From Nocardia vinacea NBRC 16497 (GTDB lineage Bacteria > Actinomycetota > Actinomycetes > Mycobacteriales > Mycobacteriaceae), in NCBI RefSeq assembly GCF_000308835.1, contig NZ_BAGN01000088.1, positions 81,557-145,556 of the forward strand: DNA of 64,000 bases, read 5' to 3'. The notes below the pieces were generated by a model. It saw only the letters and a program-made list of their open reading frames with translations, was not told the DNA's origin and did no database searches. The translations under genes were made by a program, and so were the position numbers. Positions 52,266 to 61,629 of the stretch are shown one piece after another; position 1 is the stretch's first letter, and every line of letters begins with the position of its first letter.

Positions 52266-55200
52266 CCGAGCGGCTCGATCCCCTCGCAGCCGGCGCAGAC
52301 ATCGAAGCCGGTTACAAGAGGTACCTGAAAACGCTTTTGGCACCGCGTGATCCGGCGCTGGCCGCCGCGTTCGACCATGCGGTGGACAAGACCTCGCTGC
52401 TCACCAAGGGGCCGTTGCTCGAGCTCACCCCGCCATATGCTGCAGGGGCGTCGCTGCGGTCGCTGATCGCCGAAGGCGTCCTGCACCATGACTTCATCGA
52501 GTTCGCCGAGACGATGGCGCTGGACCGTCCGCTGTACCGGCATCAGGAGATCGCCGTGCGCAAAGCGGTTGCGGGCCGGAACCTGGTGGTGAGTACGGGA
52601 ACCGGCTCCGGCAAGACCGAGAGCTTCCTGCTGCCGATTCTCAACGAGTTGATCGCGCAGAAGGCCGCGCGCAAGCTCGGGCCCGGTGTGCGTGCGCTCC
52701 TGCTATATCCGATGAACGCACTGGCCAACGATCAGCTGAAGCGACTTCGCCAGCTCCTCGCCGCTACCCCGGATATCACCTTCGGCCGCTACACCGGGGA
52801 GACCAAGCAGCGCCGCGCCGATGCCGAAGCGACCTACCGTTCGATGTTTCCCGGAGCGGACCGGTTGCCCAACGAGCTGCTCAGTCGTGAGGAGATGTGG
52901 GAGTCCCCGCCGAACATCCTGCTCACCAACTACGCCATGCTCGAATACTTGCTGCTGCGTCCACGCGACATGGAGCTGTTCGACGGAAAGCACTCGGGGA
53001 CATGGCGCTTCGTCGCACTCGACGAAGCGCATGTCTATGACGGCGCCCAGGGCAGCGAGGTGGGACTGCTGCTGCGCCGGTTGCGTGACCGGGTGGCCGG
53101 TGACCGGCCCCTGCAGTGCATTGCGACATCGGCATCGCTGTCCGGCAGCACCGACGACAAACAGGGGCACGAGGCAACAGCCTTCGCGCAGAAGCTCTTC
53201 GATGCCCCATTCGAGTTTGTCGACGGCGACCCGGCCCGCCAGGATCTGGTGACTGCGACCCGGATGCCGCGCAGACCCGAACCCACGTGGCAGCTCGATG
53301 ACGACAAGCTGATGCTGCTGGCCGAGCCCGATGCGGACCTGACCTGGATCGGGGCCAATGTGCCGTCGGGGGATATCGCCGATGCGCTGCACGCCGAACG
53401 CCGCACCGCCGACCTCACGGCGCATGCCGGACGCGGACCCAAGAGCGTCGCCGACTTGGCCGCGAAGATCTGGCCGGACGACGACCTCGCGGTGACCAAG
53501 CTCGAGGCACTGGTCACGCTGGGGTCGAAAGTCACCGGTCAGGACGGTAATTCGGTACTGTCCGCTAGATACCACCTGTTCGTGCGGGCTACCGAAGGAG
53601 CCTTTGTCAGTTTCACCGACTCCGAGCCGACTGTGCTGCTGGGACGGCACGAGATCGATCCGGTGACCGGTCGTGCGGTGTTCGAATTCGGCACCTGCCA
53701 GCGCTGCGGCGCGGTTCACCTGGCGGGCCAGCCGGAATTCGACGGTGGACGTGAGTTCTTCCGGCCCGCCAAACGGGATTCACGGGTCAAATGGCTGGTC
53801 CTCACCGACAGCGACGGCGCCGATCTCACCGACGAGGACGACGCCACCCTCGACGAAGACACCGGGACCGATCGCGACACGGGGATCCGTTCGCTGTGCT
53901 CGGGGTGCGGAAAGCTCGACGGCGGAGCGGCATCATGTGGACTCGAATGTCCGGGCGGGCCTGTCCTGCGTGTGCGGGAACATCCTGTGGCGCAACGGAT
54001 CATGAGCAAGTGCACCGAATGTGGTGCGCGGGCCCGACAGGTGATCCGGCGGTTGCGTACCGATACCAACGCCGCACCAGCGGTTATCGCGACCGCGCTG
54101 TACCAGAACCTGCCGCCCGCCGACGACGAGACCGCGGAGAATGTCGGGGGCGGACGCAAGCTGCTGATGTTCTCCGACTCGAGGCAAGCAGCCGCGTTCG
54201 CGGCTCCTTACCTCGCCGAGACGTACGGGCGCATGCTCGAACGCCGCTATCTGGCAGAAGTTCTGGCACTGCCGAAGAACGCCGGGGATCAGCTGTGCCC
54301 GGAAGATCTTGCCGAAGGCGCGCGCGAGATTGCGGTAGACGCTGAGCATTTCGACGAGCGAGCGACCCGCACTGCGCTCAGACGTGCCGTCAATCCGTGG
54401 GTGATGGCTGAGCTCATGGCCATGGACCAGCGAATGTCCCTGGAAGGGCTCGGGCTGATGTCCGTCTCGCTGTTCCGCCCTCGGTCAGTCCGGATCCCCT
54501 CGGGATTCGCGAGGATCGGTCTCACCGACGAGGAGTTCTGGGGTCTGCTCGACGAGTTGGTGAAGACGATCCGGCTGCAGGGTGCGATGAGCCTGCTGCC
54601 CGAGGTCGATATCAAGGCATCGATCTTCGAGCCTCGGGCGAACCGCATCAGGATCCGGTCACGCACCGCCGACCGGGACCGGCGCATCATCAGCTGGTTG
54701 CCCGGCGGCAAGCCCGGCACCACCAACAACCGGATTCTGTTTCTGCGCAAGGTCCTCGCCGCCACCGGTGCGGGGGTGGATGCCGAACGGGTGCTCGAAG
54801 CGTGCTGGACGTTCCTCCTGGAGAACCAATTCCTCGCTGAGGAGAACGACCGCGTCGCGGGTGTGCTCTATCAGCTCGACCAGGAGCAGTTACGGATTCG
54901 GCCTGGTGCGGACTGCCACTGGTTCCAGTGCGGCGCGTGCCGTCGGCTGACCACGCACAACATTCGCGACCTGTGCCCCCAGGGCAACTGCGACGGGCGG
55001 CTGAGCCCGTTCACACTCCCGAGCCTGGTCGCGGACACGAACCACTATCGAACGGCCTATCGCACATTGGCCATGCTGCCGCTGTCTGCGCGCGAGCACA
55101 CCGCCCAGTGGGAGGCCACCGCGGCCGCGGAAGTGCAGCGCGAGTTCATCTCCGGAGCGGTGAACGTGCTGTCGTGCTCGACCACGTTCGAGCTCGGTGT

Positions 55201-55573
55201 GGACGTCGGTGACCTGCAATCGGTCATGATGCGAAACATGCCACCCAAGACGGCCAATTATGTGCAGCGCGCCGGGCGGGCCGGTCGTCGTGCGGCCTCG
55301 GCCGCACTGGTGGTGACCTACGCCAAACGCAGTTCGCACGACATGTCGAAGTTCCAAAGTCCAGAATCCATGATCGCGGGCCGGATGCGGATTCCCTGGA
55401 TTCCCATCGAGAACGACCGAATCGGCCGCCGCCACGCACATTCCATCGCGCTGGCCGCCTACTTTCGGCATTGCTATGACCGCAGCGGCGAAGAGTGGCG
55501 AACGGCCGGCCAGTTCTTCACCCCCGCAGCGGGGCGCAGCATTCCCCGGCGGCCCGGGTGGGGGAGTTTCTGA
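52262..55573 (+). CDS. YprA/MrfA-like SF2 helicase, N-terminal motor half
   Basis: 1103 residues from GTG 52262 in a GTGA overlap. Motor motifs: TGTGSGKT 112-119, YPMNALANDQ, DEAH near 254, TSASLSG, and in RecA-2 CSTTFELGVDVGDLQSVMM, QRAGRAGR near 1001. Zinc pairs lie between them (CQRCG, CSGCG, CTECG, CGACR). The motif spelling is the same as in the 2111-residue helicase of locus 1. The frame ends in RPGWGSF just where relatives continue into the DUF1998 part, which is found in the next frame. A frameshift around 55530-55565 or a true split are both possible. DNA translocation or unwinding is expected. Confidence 0.85.
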   Translation: MTERLDPLAAGADIEAGYKRYLKTLLAPRDPALAAAFDHAVDKTSLLTKGPLLELTPPYAAGASLRSLIAEGVLHHDFIEFAETMALDRPLYRHQEIAVRKAVAGRNLVVSTGTGSGKTESFLLPILNELIAQKAARKLGPGVRALLLYPMNALANDQLKRLRQLLAATPDITFGRYTGETKQRRADAEATYRSMFPGADRLPNELLSREEMWESPPNILLTNYAMLEYLLLRPRDMELFDGKHSGTWRFVALDEAHVYDGAQGSEVGLLLRRLRDRVAGDRPLQCIATSASLSGSTDDKQGHEATAFAQKLFDAPFEFVDGDPARQDLVTATRMPRRPEPTWQLDDDKLMLLAEPDADLTWIGANVPSGDIADALHAERRTADLTAHAGRGPKSVADLAAKIWPDDDLAVTKLEALVTLGSKVTGQDGNSVLSARYHLFVRATEGAFVSFTDSEPTVLLGRHEIDPVTGRAVFEFGTCQRCGAVHLAGQPEFDGGREFFRPAKRDSRVKWLVLTDSDGADLTDEDDATLDEDTGTDRDTGIRSLCSGCGKLDGGAASCGLECPGGPVLRVREHPVAQRIMSKCTECGARARQVIRRLRTDTNAAPAVIATALYQNLPPADDETAENVGGGRKLLMFSDSRQAAAFAAPYLAETYGRMLERRYLAEVLALPKNAGDQLCPEDLAEGAREIAVDAEHFDERATRTALRRAVNPWVMAELMAMDQRMSLEGLGLMSVSLFRPRSVRIPSGFARIGLTDEEFWGLLDELVKTIRLQGAMSLLPEVDIKASIFEPRANRIRIRSRTADRDRRIISWLPGGKPGTTNNRILFLRKVLAATGAGVDAERVLEACWTFLLENQFLAEENDRVAGVLYQLDQEQLRIRPGADCHWFQCGACRRLTTHNIRDLCPQGNCDGRLSPFTLPSLVADTNHYRTAYRTLAMLPLSAREHTAQWEATAAAEVQREFISGAVNVLSCSTTFELGVDVGDLQSVMMRNMPPKTANYVQRAGRAGRRAASAALVVTYAKRSSHDMSKFQSPESMIAGRMRIPWIPIENDRIGRRHAHSIALAAYFRHCYDRSGEEWRTAGQFFTPAAGRSIPRRPGWGSF

Positions 55574-55578
55574 GCCCC

Positions 55579-57204
55579 GTGCCAGAGCCTGTGCGGGCCT
55601 CGCTGCGGGCGGCACTGCCGGAGAGGATCCGGCGCGAGATCGGGGTCGATGACGACGCGTGGGTCGAGCGGCTCTGCGACCAGCTGGCCGACGCCGAGCA
55701 CGATATCCGCACCGATATAGCGACATTCGAAGAATTGATCCGGCAGGCGGTGGCCGACCGGCAGCTCGGGCTCGGCGACAAGCTGCAGAAGACGCTGCGC
55801 ACCATCAGCGACCGGCAGCTGCTCGGCTACCTGGCCAACAAGAATGTGCTGCCAAAATACGGATTCCCGGTCGACACCGTGGAACTGCGGACCTCCCACT
55901 GCGAGGGAACAGTCGGTGCCCGGCTCGAGCTGTCGCGTGATCTCGGCCAGGCGATCTACGACTATGCGCCCGGTAACCAGGTGGTGGCCGGCGGGAAGTT
56001 GTGGACCTCGCGCGGACTGCACAAACTGCCCAAGCGAGAACTCGAGTCGCTCCAGTACCGGGTGTGTAAGGAGTGCAACCATTTCGAGTGCGGGCACGTC
56101 CTCGATGGTCCGCCGGTCTGCCCGAACTGCGAGACCGAGTTCGGGCCGACCAAGCGATGCGTGCTGCCGGAGTTCGGATTCGTGGCGGATCGGATGCCGG
56201 AGGATGTGAAATCCGAACCACCGCAGCGGGCTTGGTTCGGGGCCAGCTACGTCGAGACGATCGGTGAATCGGTCGAACTGCCGCCGTGGCGAACGGACGA
56301 CGGCATCGAAGTGCGGGCACGCGCGGGCACCCGGGCCCGGCTGGCGGTCATCGGCGAAGGAGCAGGGAGCGGATTCCTGCTGTGCGGATGGTGTGGCTGG
56401 GCCGACCCGATCGGTGCGAATCGCAACAAGATCAAATCCCACAGCCGGCCGGCGACCGGCAGCGCATGCTCCGGTCCACTGGAAGTCGTATCGCTGGCTC
56501 ACCGCTACGAAACCGACGTTGCGGAGATCACCTTCTCCTCCGAGTTCTCCTACACCCCGGAGGCCGAAGCCCGGTGGATGTCGGTGCTCTACGCGATGCT
56601 CGAGGGCGCGTCGGAGGCGCTCGAGATCAGCCGGGACGATATCGACGGCACCCTGTCGTGGAGTGCCGACGGGCGCCGCAGCATCGTTCTGTTCGACACG
56701 GTCCCGGCTGGCGCAGGCGCTTCGAAACAGATTGCCGCCGAGCTCGACCGGGTGCTGCGCTCGGCCGCGTACCGGGTTGCGCAATGCGATTGTGGTGCAG
56801 AGACCTCCTGCTACGGATGCCTGCGCTCGTACCGCAATGAGCGTCACCACGACAAGCTGTCCCGTGGCGGTGCCCTGGAGGTGTTCAACGGCCTCGGCCT
56901 GGCCGGTGTGGATTCGGGCACGGCTGCAGTCCGATGGGATCTGGCATCGGCCGACGTGTCGGACGCGGTCCGGGCGTTATTGGTCGAGCTCGCGAAAGCT
57001 GGTGTGCCGCAACCCGAGATCGGTATCGAGGAGGGAAGGCACTACTGGCCGGTCGAGCTGGCTTGGCCGGCGGCGAAGATCGTTGTGGTGGAAGGTCAGG
57101 ACACCGATCGGGACTCGGGCCTGGGTGGGGACGGCTATCAGGTGATTCCGGTCGAGGCTGCCGATGCGGCGAACCAGCTGGGTGCGCTACTGGTTGGACG
57201 GTGA
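55579..57204 (+). CDS. YprA/MrfA-like helicase, DUF1998/MZB half
   Basis: 541 residues from GTG 55579, six bases after the previous stop, with GGGGGAG about 13 bases upstream; the frame is open back to 55495. It begins PVRASLRAALPERIRREIG, has zinc pairs CKECNHFECG and CPNC, a CGWCGW pair, then the DUF1998 core FDTVPAGAGASKQIAAELDR, CDCGAETSCYGCLRSYRNE. The last 80 residues (AKAGVPQPEIGIEEG, KIVVVEGQDTD, GYQVIPVEAADAANQLGALL) parallel the end of the locus 1 giant helicase. Alone it lacks a motor, so it must act with the protein upstream, as DrmB acts with DrmA in DISARM. Confidence 0.8.
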   Translation: MPEPVRASLRAALPERIRREIGVDDDAWVERLCDQLADAEHDIRTDIATFEELIRQAVADRQLGLGDKLQKTLRTISDRQLLGYLANKNVLPKYGFPVDTVELRTSHCEGTVGARLELSRDLGQAIYDYAPGNQVVAGGKLWTSRGLHKLPKRELESLQYRVCKECNHFECGHVLDGPPVCPNCETEFGPTKRCVLPEFGFVADRMPEDVKSEPPQRAWFGASYVETIGESVELPPWRTDDGIEVRARAGTRARLAVIGEGAGSGFLLCGWCGWADPIGANRNKIKSHSRPATGSACSGPLEVVSLAHRYETDVAEITFSSEFSYTPEAEARWMSVLYAMLEGASEALEISRDDIDGTLSWSADGRRSIVLFDTVPAGAGASKQIAAELDRVLRSAAYRVAQCDCGAETSCYGCLRSYRNERHHDKLSRGGALEVFNGLGLAGVDSGTAAVRWDLASADVSDAVRALLVELAKAGVPQPEIGIEEGRHYWPVELAWPAAKIVVVEGQDTDRDSGLGGDGYQVIPVEAADAANQLGALLVGR

Positions 57205-57210
57205 CCGGAC

Positions 57211-57244
57211 GGTGGGGCACACACGAATGCCCGTGCGCCCCACC
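57211..57244. terminator. Bidirectional stem-loop between convergent genes
   Basis: GGTGGGGCACAC and GTGCGCCCCACC pair at 11 of 12 positions around a 10-base loop, in the 44-base gap between the convergent DUF1998 and SF1 helicase genes. It is placed to terminate transcription from both sides. Confidence 0.8.
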
Positions 57245-57248
57245 GAGA

Positions 57249-59486
57249 TCAGGCCAGCAGTTCCGAGATCTGACCGCTCCAGGTCACCACGAGTTCGTCG
57301 CGGGCGCGGCTGGCTGCGACGTACAGCAGCGATCGCTCGCGCTGCTGGGCCTCCGCCACTTCCTCCTCCGGAATTCCGCGCAGCTGCGCCCGGGACGGCA
57401 CATGCTCGCGATCGACTCCGGCCAGGATGACGCACCGGAACTCCATGCCTTTCGCCCGGTGCATTGTCAGGACCTGTGCCCGGCCGCCCGCGGGCAGGTC
57501 GTCATCGAGGACCTCGGCCTCGACGCCACGCTCCCGCAAGGCGCGCACGATCAGGTCACGATCCTGCTGTGCCCGGGTCAGAACGGCGATACTGTCGGGC
57601 GCGACCTGGTCCGTGGTGGTCCACTGCTTGATCTGGTCGGCGATGGCCTGGAGTTCGTCGGTGGTGGAGCGGCACTCGATCAGCCGGGGGTTCGGGCCGC
57701 GCCGGGCACTGGTGTAGCCGACCGTAGATTCCGCTCCTTCTTCGAGGTCGCGGTAGTCGGCACCGTCAAGGATGCTCACCGCGAAATGGAGATTCTGGGC
57801 GGTGGTGCGGTAGTTCAGGGTCAGTTTGGCGGACCTGCCGCCGCGAATATTGATCCCGAGCCTGCCGAGAACCACCGGCTGACCGTAGATCCGCTGGTGT
57901 GAATCCTCGGCAATGAACAGGTCGTCGGGGCCCTCGGCAACGAGCGCGCGCAGCAATGACCAATGCGTGGCGTGCAGGTCCTGAGCCTCGTCGACGATCA
58001 CATGGTCGGCTAGATTGACCCCGCTCGACTCGAAGCGCCACTGCAGATCGGCAGCGGCGACTGCGAGCACCTCTGGGAACGTGAGCCGCCCGGCGGTCCG
58101 GCCGTTCTTGCGATACTGCTCGAAGATTCGCCAGACCGCCGTCCGCTGCGGCCGGGACAACCGCACGCCACGGCCGGCCCGTGGCACCCGCAGGTACTCC
58201 TCGCGGGTGGTGACACGATTGCCCAGGACGATGTTGACGTATTCGGCAGCCAGGAACGACGGGTGGCGCAGACGTGGATCGAGGTCGGTGCCTGCCGTAT
58301 CGACGGCCTCGGCCCAGCCGAATTCATTTCCGCGACGCTGATTGTGGCGCGTCCAGGCGCCCGGCCCGAAGACTGTCGCGAGGCTCTGTTCGAGATCTTG
58401 GCGGCCGCTCAGAACAGCGGCCGCGAGCTTGTCTAGTCCGGCGACATAGACGCCCCTGTCGCCGGGCTTCTCCGCGAGCATGATGTTCGGATCGAGCGTG
58501 CGCAGATCGTCCTGCAATGCCTTGGCCAGGGTTTTGTTGAAGGTTGTGACAATGATGCGAGCGTCCGGGTTCCGGCGAGCGAGGTACCGGGCGCGATGCA
58601 GGGCGACAACGGTTTTGCCGGTGCCGGCGCCGCCGGAGAGACGGAACGCACCCCGGTTGTCATTCTCGACGAATCGACGCTGGTTGGGATGTAGGAACGT
58701 TCGCCACGCTGTGAAATCACCCTCCTCGATGACGCGGCGCAGCTCGTCGCTGTCGTCGACGAGAGTGAACTGCATCTTGGTGGCGGGGTGGGCCAGCGCG
58801 GCGAGGATCTGCTCGTTCTCGTCGAGATTGTCGTCGACGGGCTGATCGGTGAAGCCGAGGCCGTCGCGGATTTCGTTGATGGAGCGGCCGGCGGCCAGTT
58901 CGAGCACGGCGTTGAGCTGCCAGGTGACCGACGAATCCTGTGCCGCGAGATGGATGGCGTCGCGATCTGGTGCCGCCAGCACGGCCGCGGCAAGTTCGTC
59001 GCCGAGGCCGAGCTGTTCGGTCAGTTGCGCAAGGGTGTAGCCGGCTCGGCTGAGGTAGCCGGTCGCCGACTGAGCGGCAAGTTCGGTGAGCTTGCCGCTC
59101 CGGTCGGGCACCACCGTGCGCTTGCGTCTGTCGTTGTGGCCGTCCAGGGCGCCGACGATGCCCTCTAGTACGCCGTTGACCTTATTGACCTGCAGCGTCG
59201 ACTGGGCTGCCAGTTCGGTCGCCACATCGTTGTGCCAGGTGCCCAGGTAGATGTAGGTGGGATCGCCGAATCGGTCCTCGATACGGAACATGATCACGCG
59301 ATGCTCGGCGTCGACCTGTCCGGTCCTCACTCGAGGGTCGACTGCCCCTGATAGTGACTCGATGTGCAGATCGGTCACGGTGTCATCAGTGCCGATCCGG
59401 TCGAGGTAGCGGTAGATGCTGTCCTTGATTGCGCCGCTCAGTTTCGGCATCGACTTGTTGTTCGTCGCCACCACGACCTGTGCCAC
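57249..59486 (-). CDS. SF1 helicase with N-terminal RelE/ParE-like domain (paralogue C)
   Basis: 745 residues from GTG 59486, chosen because it aligns with the starts of the two locus 1 paralogues and has GGGGAA upstream; the frame continues to 59594 without support. The RelE-like part reads DSIYRYLDRI, PRVRTGQVDAEHRVIMFRI and YIYLGTWHND. The motor has GGAGTGKTVVALHRARY, VDEAQDLHATHW, NYRTTAQNLHFAVSI, HRAKGMEFRCVI and YVAASRARDELVVTWSG. It is closer to paralogue A than to B. It is convergent to the YprA-like genes and has its own promoter region at 59487-59730, in which I see no distinct motif. Confidence 0.87.
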   Translation of the reverse strand: MAQVVVATNNKSMPKLSGAIKDSIYRYLDRIGTDDTVTDLHIESLSGAVDPRVRTGQVDAEHRVIMFRIEDRFGDPTYIYLGTWHNDVATELAAQSTLQVNKVNGVLEGIVGALDGHNDRRKRTVVPDRSGKLTELAAQSATGYLSRAGYTLAQLTEQLGLGDELAAAVLAAPDRDAIHLAAQDSSVTWQLNAVLELAAGRSINEIRDGLGFTDQPVDDNLDENEQILAALAHPATKMQFTLVDDSDELRRVIEEGDFTAWRTFLHPNQRRFVENDNRGAFRLSGGAGTGKTVVALHRARYLARRNPDARIIVTTFNKTLAKALQDDLRTLDPNIMLAEKPGDRGVYVAGLDKLAAAVLSGRQDLEQSLATVFGPGAWTRHNQRRGNEFGWAEAVDTAGTDLDPRLRHPSFLAAEYVNIVLGNRVTTREEYLRVPRAGRGVRLSRPQRTAVWRIFEQYRKNGRTAGRLTFPEVLAVAAADLQWRFESSGVNLADHVIVDEAQDLHATHWSLLRALVAEGPDDLFIAEDSHQRIYGQPVVLGRLGINIRGGRSAKLTLNYRTTAQNLHFAVSILDGADYRDLEEGAESTVGYTSARRGPNPRLIECRSTTDELQAIADQIKQWTTTDQVAPDSIAVLTRAQQDRDLIVRALRERGVEAEVLDDDLPAGGRAQVLTMHRAKGMEFRCVILAGVDREHVPSRAQLRGIPEEEVAEAQQRERSLLYVAASRARDELVVTWSGQISELLA

Positions 59487-59730
59487 AGGGTTCCCCGTCC
59501 GTTCTCGCTGTCCGGGCCATATTATTGGCCGGAGTCGGCCCTCGCGGATTGCCGCGAGCCCCGCAACGGTCAGGCAGCAATGCAAGTGTCGCATCGGCCC
59601 CTACCTGTTGGACTTGCCTGAGACATCGAGATGATCGGTTCGTCTGTTGTTGATTTCGATTAGGGCGAGAACAGGATCCTTCGGACGTGACTATGAGCAG
59701 TGCCGACCTGGACACCGGTGTGGTCGATGA

Positions 59731-59960
59731 GGGGTTGTAGGCAAGACGAAGCAGGGTCCCCGATCTCGGCCGAAGCGGCGGAAGTTCACCCCGAAGTACA
59801 ACGCCGCGATCGCGGCCGAATACGAACGGTTGACCGAGCCGGGCGCCAAGGGGGCGGTGTTGCGGCGGGAGGGCTTGTATAAATCGCATCTGATCGATTG
59901 GACAGCTGCCCGCGACGCCAGCGCTTTCGATCGGACCGGAGTTGCCGGCCGCGGAAACTG
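59731..59960 (+). pseudogene. IS3-family orfA fragment
   Basis: In the frame open from 59731 the sequence reads RPKRRKFTPKYNAAIAAEYE, RLTEPGAKGAVLRREGLYKS, HLIDWTAARDA. This is the helix-turn-helix region of IS3-family orfA proteins of actinobacteria. The frame has no N-terminus because a TGA precedes it, and the sequence leaves the family after about 59925. No orfB follows. It marks the right edge of the defence island. Confidence 0.65.
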
Positions 59961-60214
59961 GGTGTGGTGCGTCCCGCCTGACCACGGCTGGGTCAGTCCT
60001 TTGCGTCGGCTTTCGGCTGTGGGACGGTCGGTGTGGTGTATCTGCGCCGCGCCGCGTTCCCGGGCCAGCTCAGGACACCTGTCCAGCCACCGTGGTGTCA
60101 TTTGAGGTTTCACGGCCTCTTTTGCACGGATGCCCTGGCAGCACAGGTAGGGTATCGACCTCGACTGCGACGGACGGTTGTATAGCACGCGAAATAGCCC
60201 GACGAGGCCGGGCT

Positions 60215-60560
60215 TATCCGGTGCTCGCCTCGCACAAGTCCTACCTTCTGTGAGGTGCGCACTGGATGTGCGACAGCTGGGCCGGTGGGATAGTGGGCGG
60301 CCGTGTGCCGCTGGGACTACTGGTAATCCGGTTGCTTGTCAGGCGCGGAAGCTGCCGAACGACATAGGCATGCGAGGTGCCGCATATCCAGTGCGCGCCG
60401 CGCACAGGTTCTACCTTCTGTGAGGTGCGTACCGGATATGCGACAAGCCGGGCATGGAAAGGTTTGGCGATTGGTCGGCGGCGGGCTAGGGGACGGCTGG
60501 TGTGCCGCCGGGGACTACCGGTAGGCCGGCTGCTTGCCAGGCGCGGAAGCCGCCGATGAG
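60215..60560. repeat. Degenerate tandem duplication: hairpin element plus rhodanese gene end
   Basis: Two units of roughly 165-180 bases. Each begins with an inverted-repeat element around CTACCTTCTGTGAGGTGCG (60239-60257 and 60411-60429). In unit 2 the arms are GCATATCCAGTGCGC and GCGTACCGGATATGC. Each unit then has a copy of the rhodanese gene 3' end: the real one at 60486-60560 and a decayed one near 60300-60365 in which FRAW is FRA-stop. The hairpin probably is the gene's terminator, duplicated with it. 59961-60214 holds no supported gene. Confidence 0.6.
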
Positions 60561-60878
60561 GTCGGTGGCTCGGTGGAGGCCGAGTTCTTGGATGTCGGCG
60601 GCGGCGAGGCTGGAGGCGTAGCCCTCATTGCAGACCAGTACGACCGGAGTGTTCTCGGTGAGGCCGGGCAGTCGGTGTGTGCCGGTCGGGTCGAGCCGCC
60701 ATTCCAGCACTATTCGTTCCACCACGACCGAGCCGGGAATTTCGCCCTCGGTGAGGCGGTTGGCGTGCGGGCGGATGTCGACCACCAACGCGCCGTCGGC
60801 CAGTAGTGCCGCCGCCTGCTCCGGGTCGACGCGATTCAGTTTGGCCCGCGCCCGGTCGAGCCTGTCCTCGGCGCTCAT
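60486..60878 (-). CDS. Rhodanese-like sulfurtransferase domain protein
   Basis: 130 residues with GAGGAG before ATG 60878. A single rhodanese domain: DGALVVDIRPHANRLTEGEI, IPGSVVVERIVLEWRLDP, PVVLVCNEGYASSLAAADIQ and GFRAWQAAGLPV. The active-site loop has catalytic Cys in CNEGYAS. It is coupled by 67 bases to a cysteine dioxygenase gene, a pairing common in actinobacteria, so it likely handles sulfur made during cysteine catabolism. Cytoplasmic. Confidence 0.88.
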   Translation of the reverse strand: MSAEDRLDRARAKLNRVDPEQAAALLADGALVVDIRPHANRLTEGEIPGSVVVERIVLEWRLDPTGTHRLPGLTENTPVVLVCNEGYASSLAAADIQELGLHRATDLIGGFRAWQAAGLPVVPGGTPAVP

Positions 60879-60945
60879 GACTGCTCCTCGCTAGCGCTTG
60901 GCTCCGTCATGACCACCATGGCGGCTGTGTTGAACGTTCGCTCGC

Positions 60946-61470
60946 TCATGCGCCCACGAAATCGGTAAGCGCACGGTACTCGCGGACCGGTCGCAGCGGC
61001 GGGGAATACGCGTGTACCGAGGCGGCGGGGCGGGTGCTGTGATTGCGCAGCCGATGCGCCCGATCCGGTCCGAATGCCACCGTTTCACCGGCCTGCCATT
61101 GCGCGGTGCGTACCGGGCCATCCGGATGACGGTATTCCTCGCCGAGTTCGCCGATGGATACCGTGAACGAGCCGGAGGCGCCGCCGTGATCGTGCGGTTC
61201 GGTGCCTTGTCCCGGTGCCCACGACAGCAGCCACACCTCGACGCCCATGGTCAGTGCCAGCCGGGTCCACCAACGTTGCTGCGTATCGAACCGCACGATG
61301 TCCAGTAGCGGTGTCGCCATGGCATCGGCGACCGACCTGGTCAACTCCCGCAATTCCGTGGGCGACCACAGCGTCCGCTCCGGACACACCGCCTCGCGCA
61401 TCAGCGGTATATCGACCGCGGGATGAATATCGTTGGTGTGCTTGAGATTCACCGGCAGTGATGTGGTCAA
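60946..61470 (-). CDS. Cysteine dioxygenase (cupin)
   Basis: 174 residues from TTG 61470, which has AGGAG eight bases upstream; ATG 61488 would add six residues but has no site. The cupin metal motif is visible as WLLSWAPGQGTEPHDHGGAS (His-x-His) with a later DRAHRLRNHS. This is the bacterial cysteine dioxygenase type: iron-dependent oxidation of cysteine to cysteine sulfinate. Followed by a rhodanese gene in the same operon, which supports the sulfur-metabolism role. Confidence 0.85.
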   Translation of the reverse strand: MTTSLPVNLKHTNDIHPAVDIPLMREAVCPERTLWSPTELRELTRSVADAMATPLLDIVRFDTQQRWWTRLALTMGVEVWLLSWAPGQGTEPHDHGGASGSFTVSIGELGEEYRHPDGPVRTAQWQAGETVAFGPDRAHRLRNHSTRPAASVHAYSPPLRPVREYRALTDFVGA

Positions 61471-61629
61471 GCGAGATACTCCTGACATGGTCGTGGGGGA
61501 CAATTCGACTGCGCTGCCAACAACCGCGACGAAGCGGTCTCGCGCATTGTCCGGCACCACGAGGCTGTTGCCATCGGTCACAATCACCGTGAGCAAAACC
61601 CGCGCACGGCACGGCACGGGACAGCTGCC

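Noticed and set aside
52262..57204. Naming the split helicase drmA/drmB
   Set aside because: Motif spelling (STTFELGVDVGDL, QRAGRAGR) and the DUF1998 zinc cluster are of YprA/MrfA type; I could not support specific DrmA or DrmB identity, and no PLD-type drmC is present.
60215..60440. CRISPR-like repeats
   Set aside because: Only two degenerate copies, about 170 bases apart, with gene-derived spacer sequence and no cas genes.
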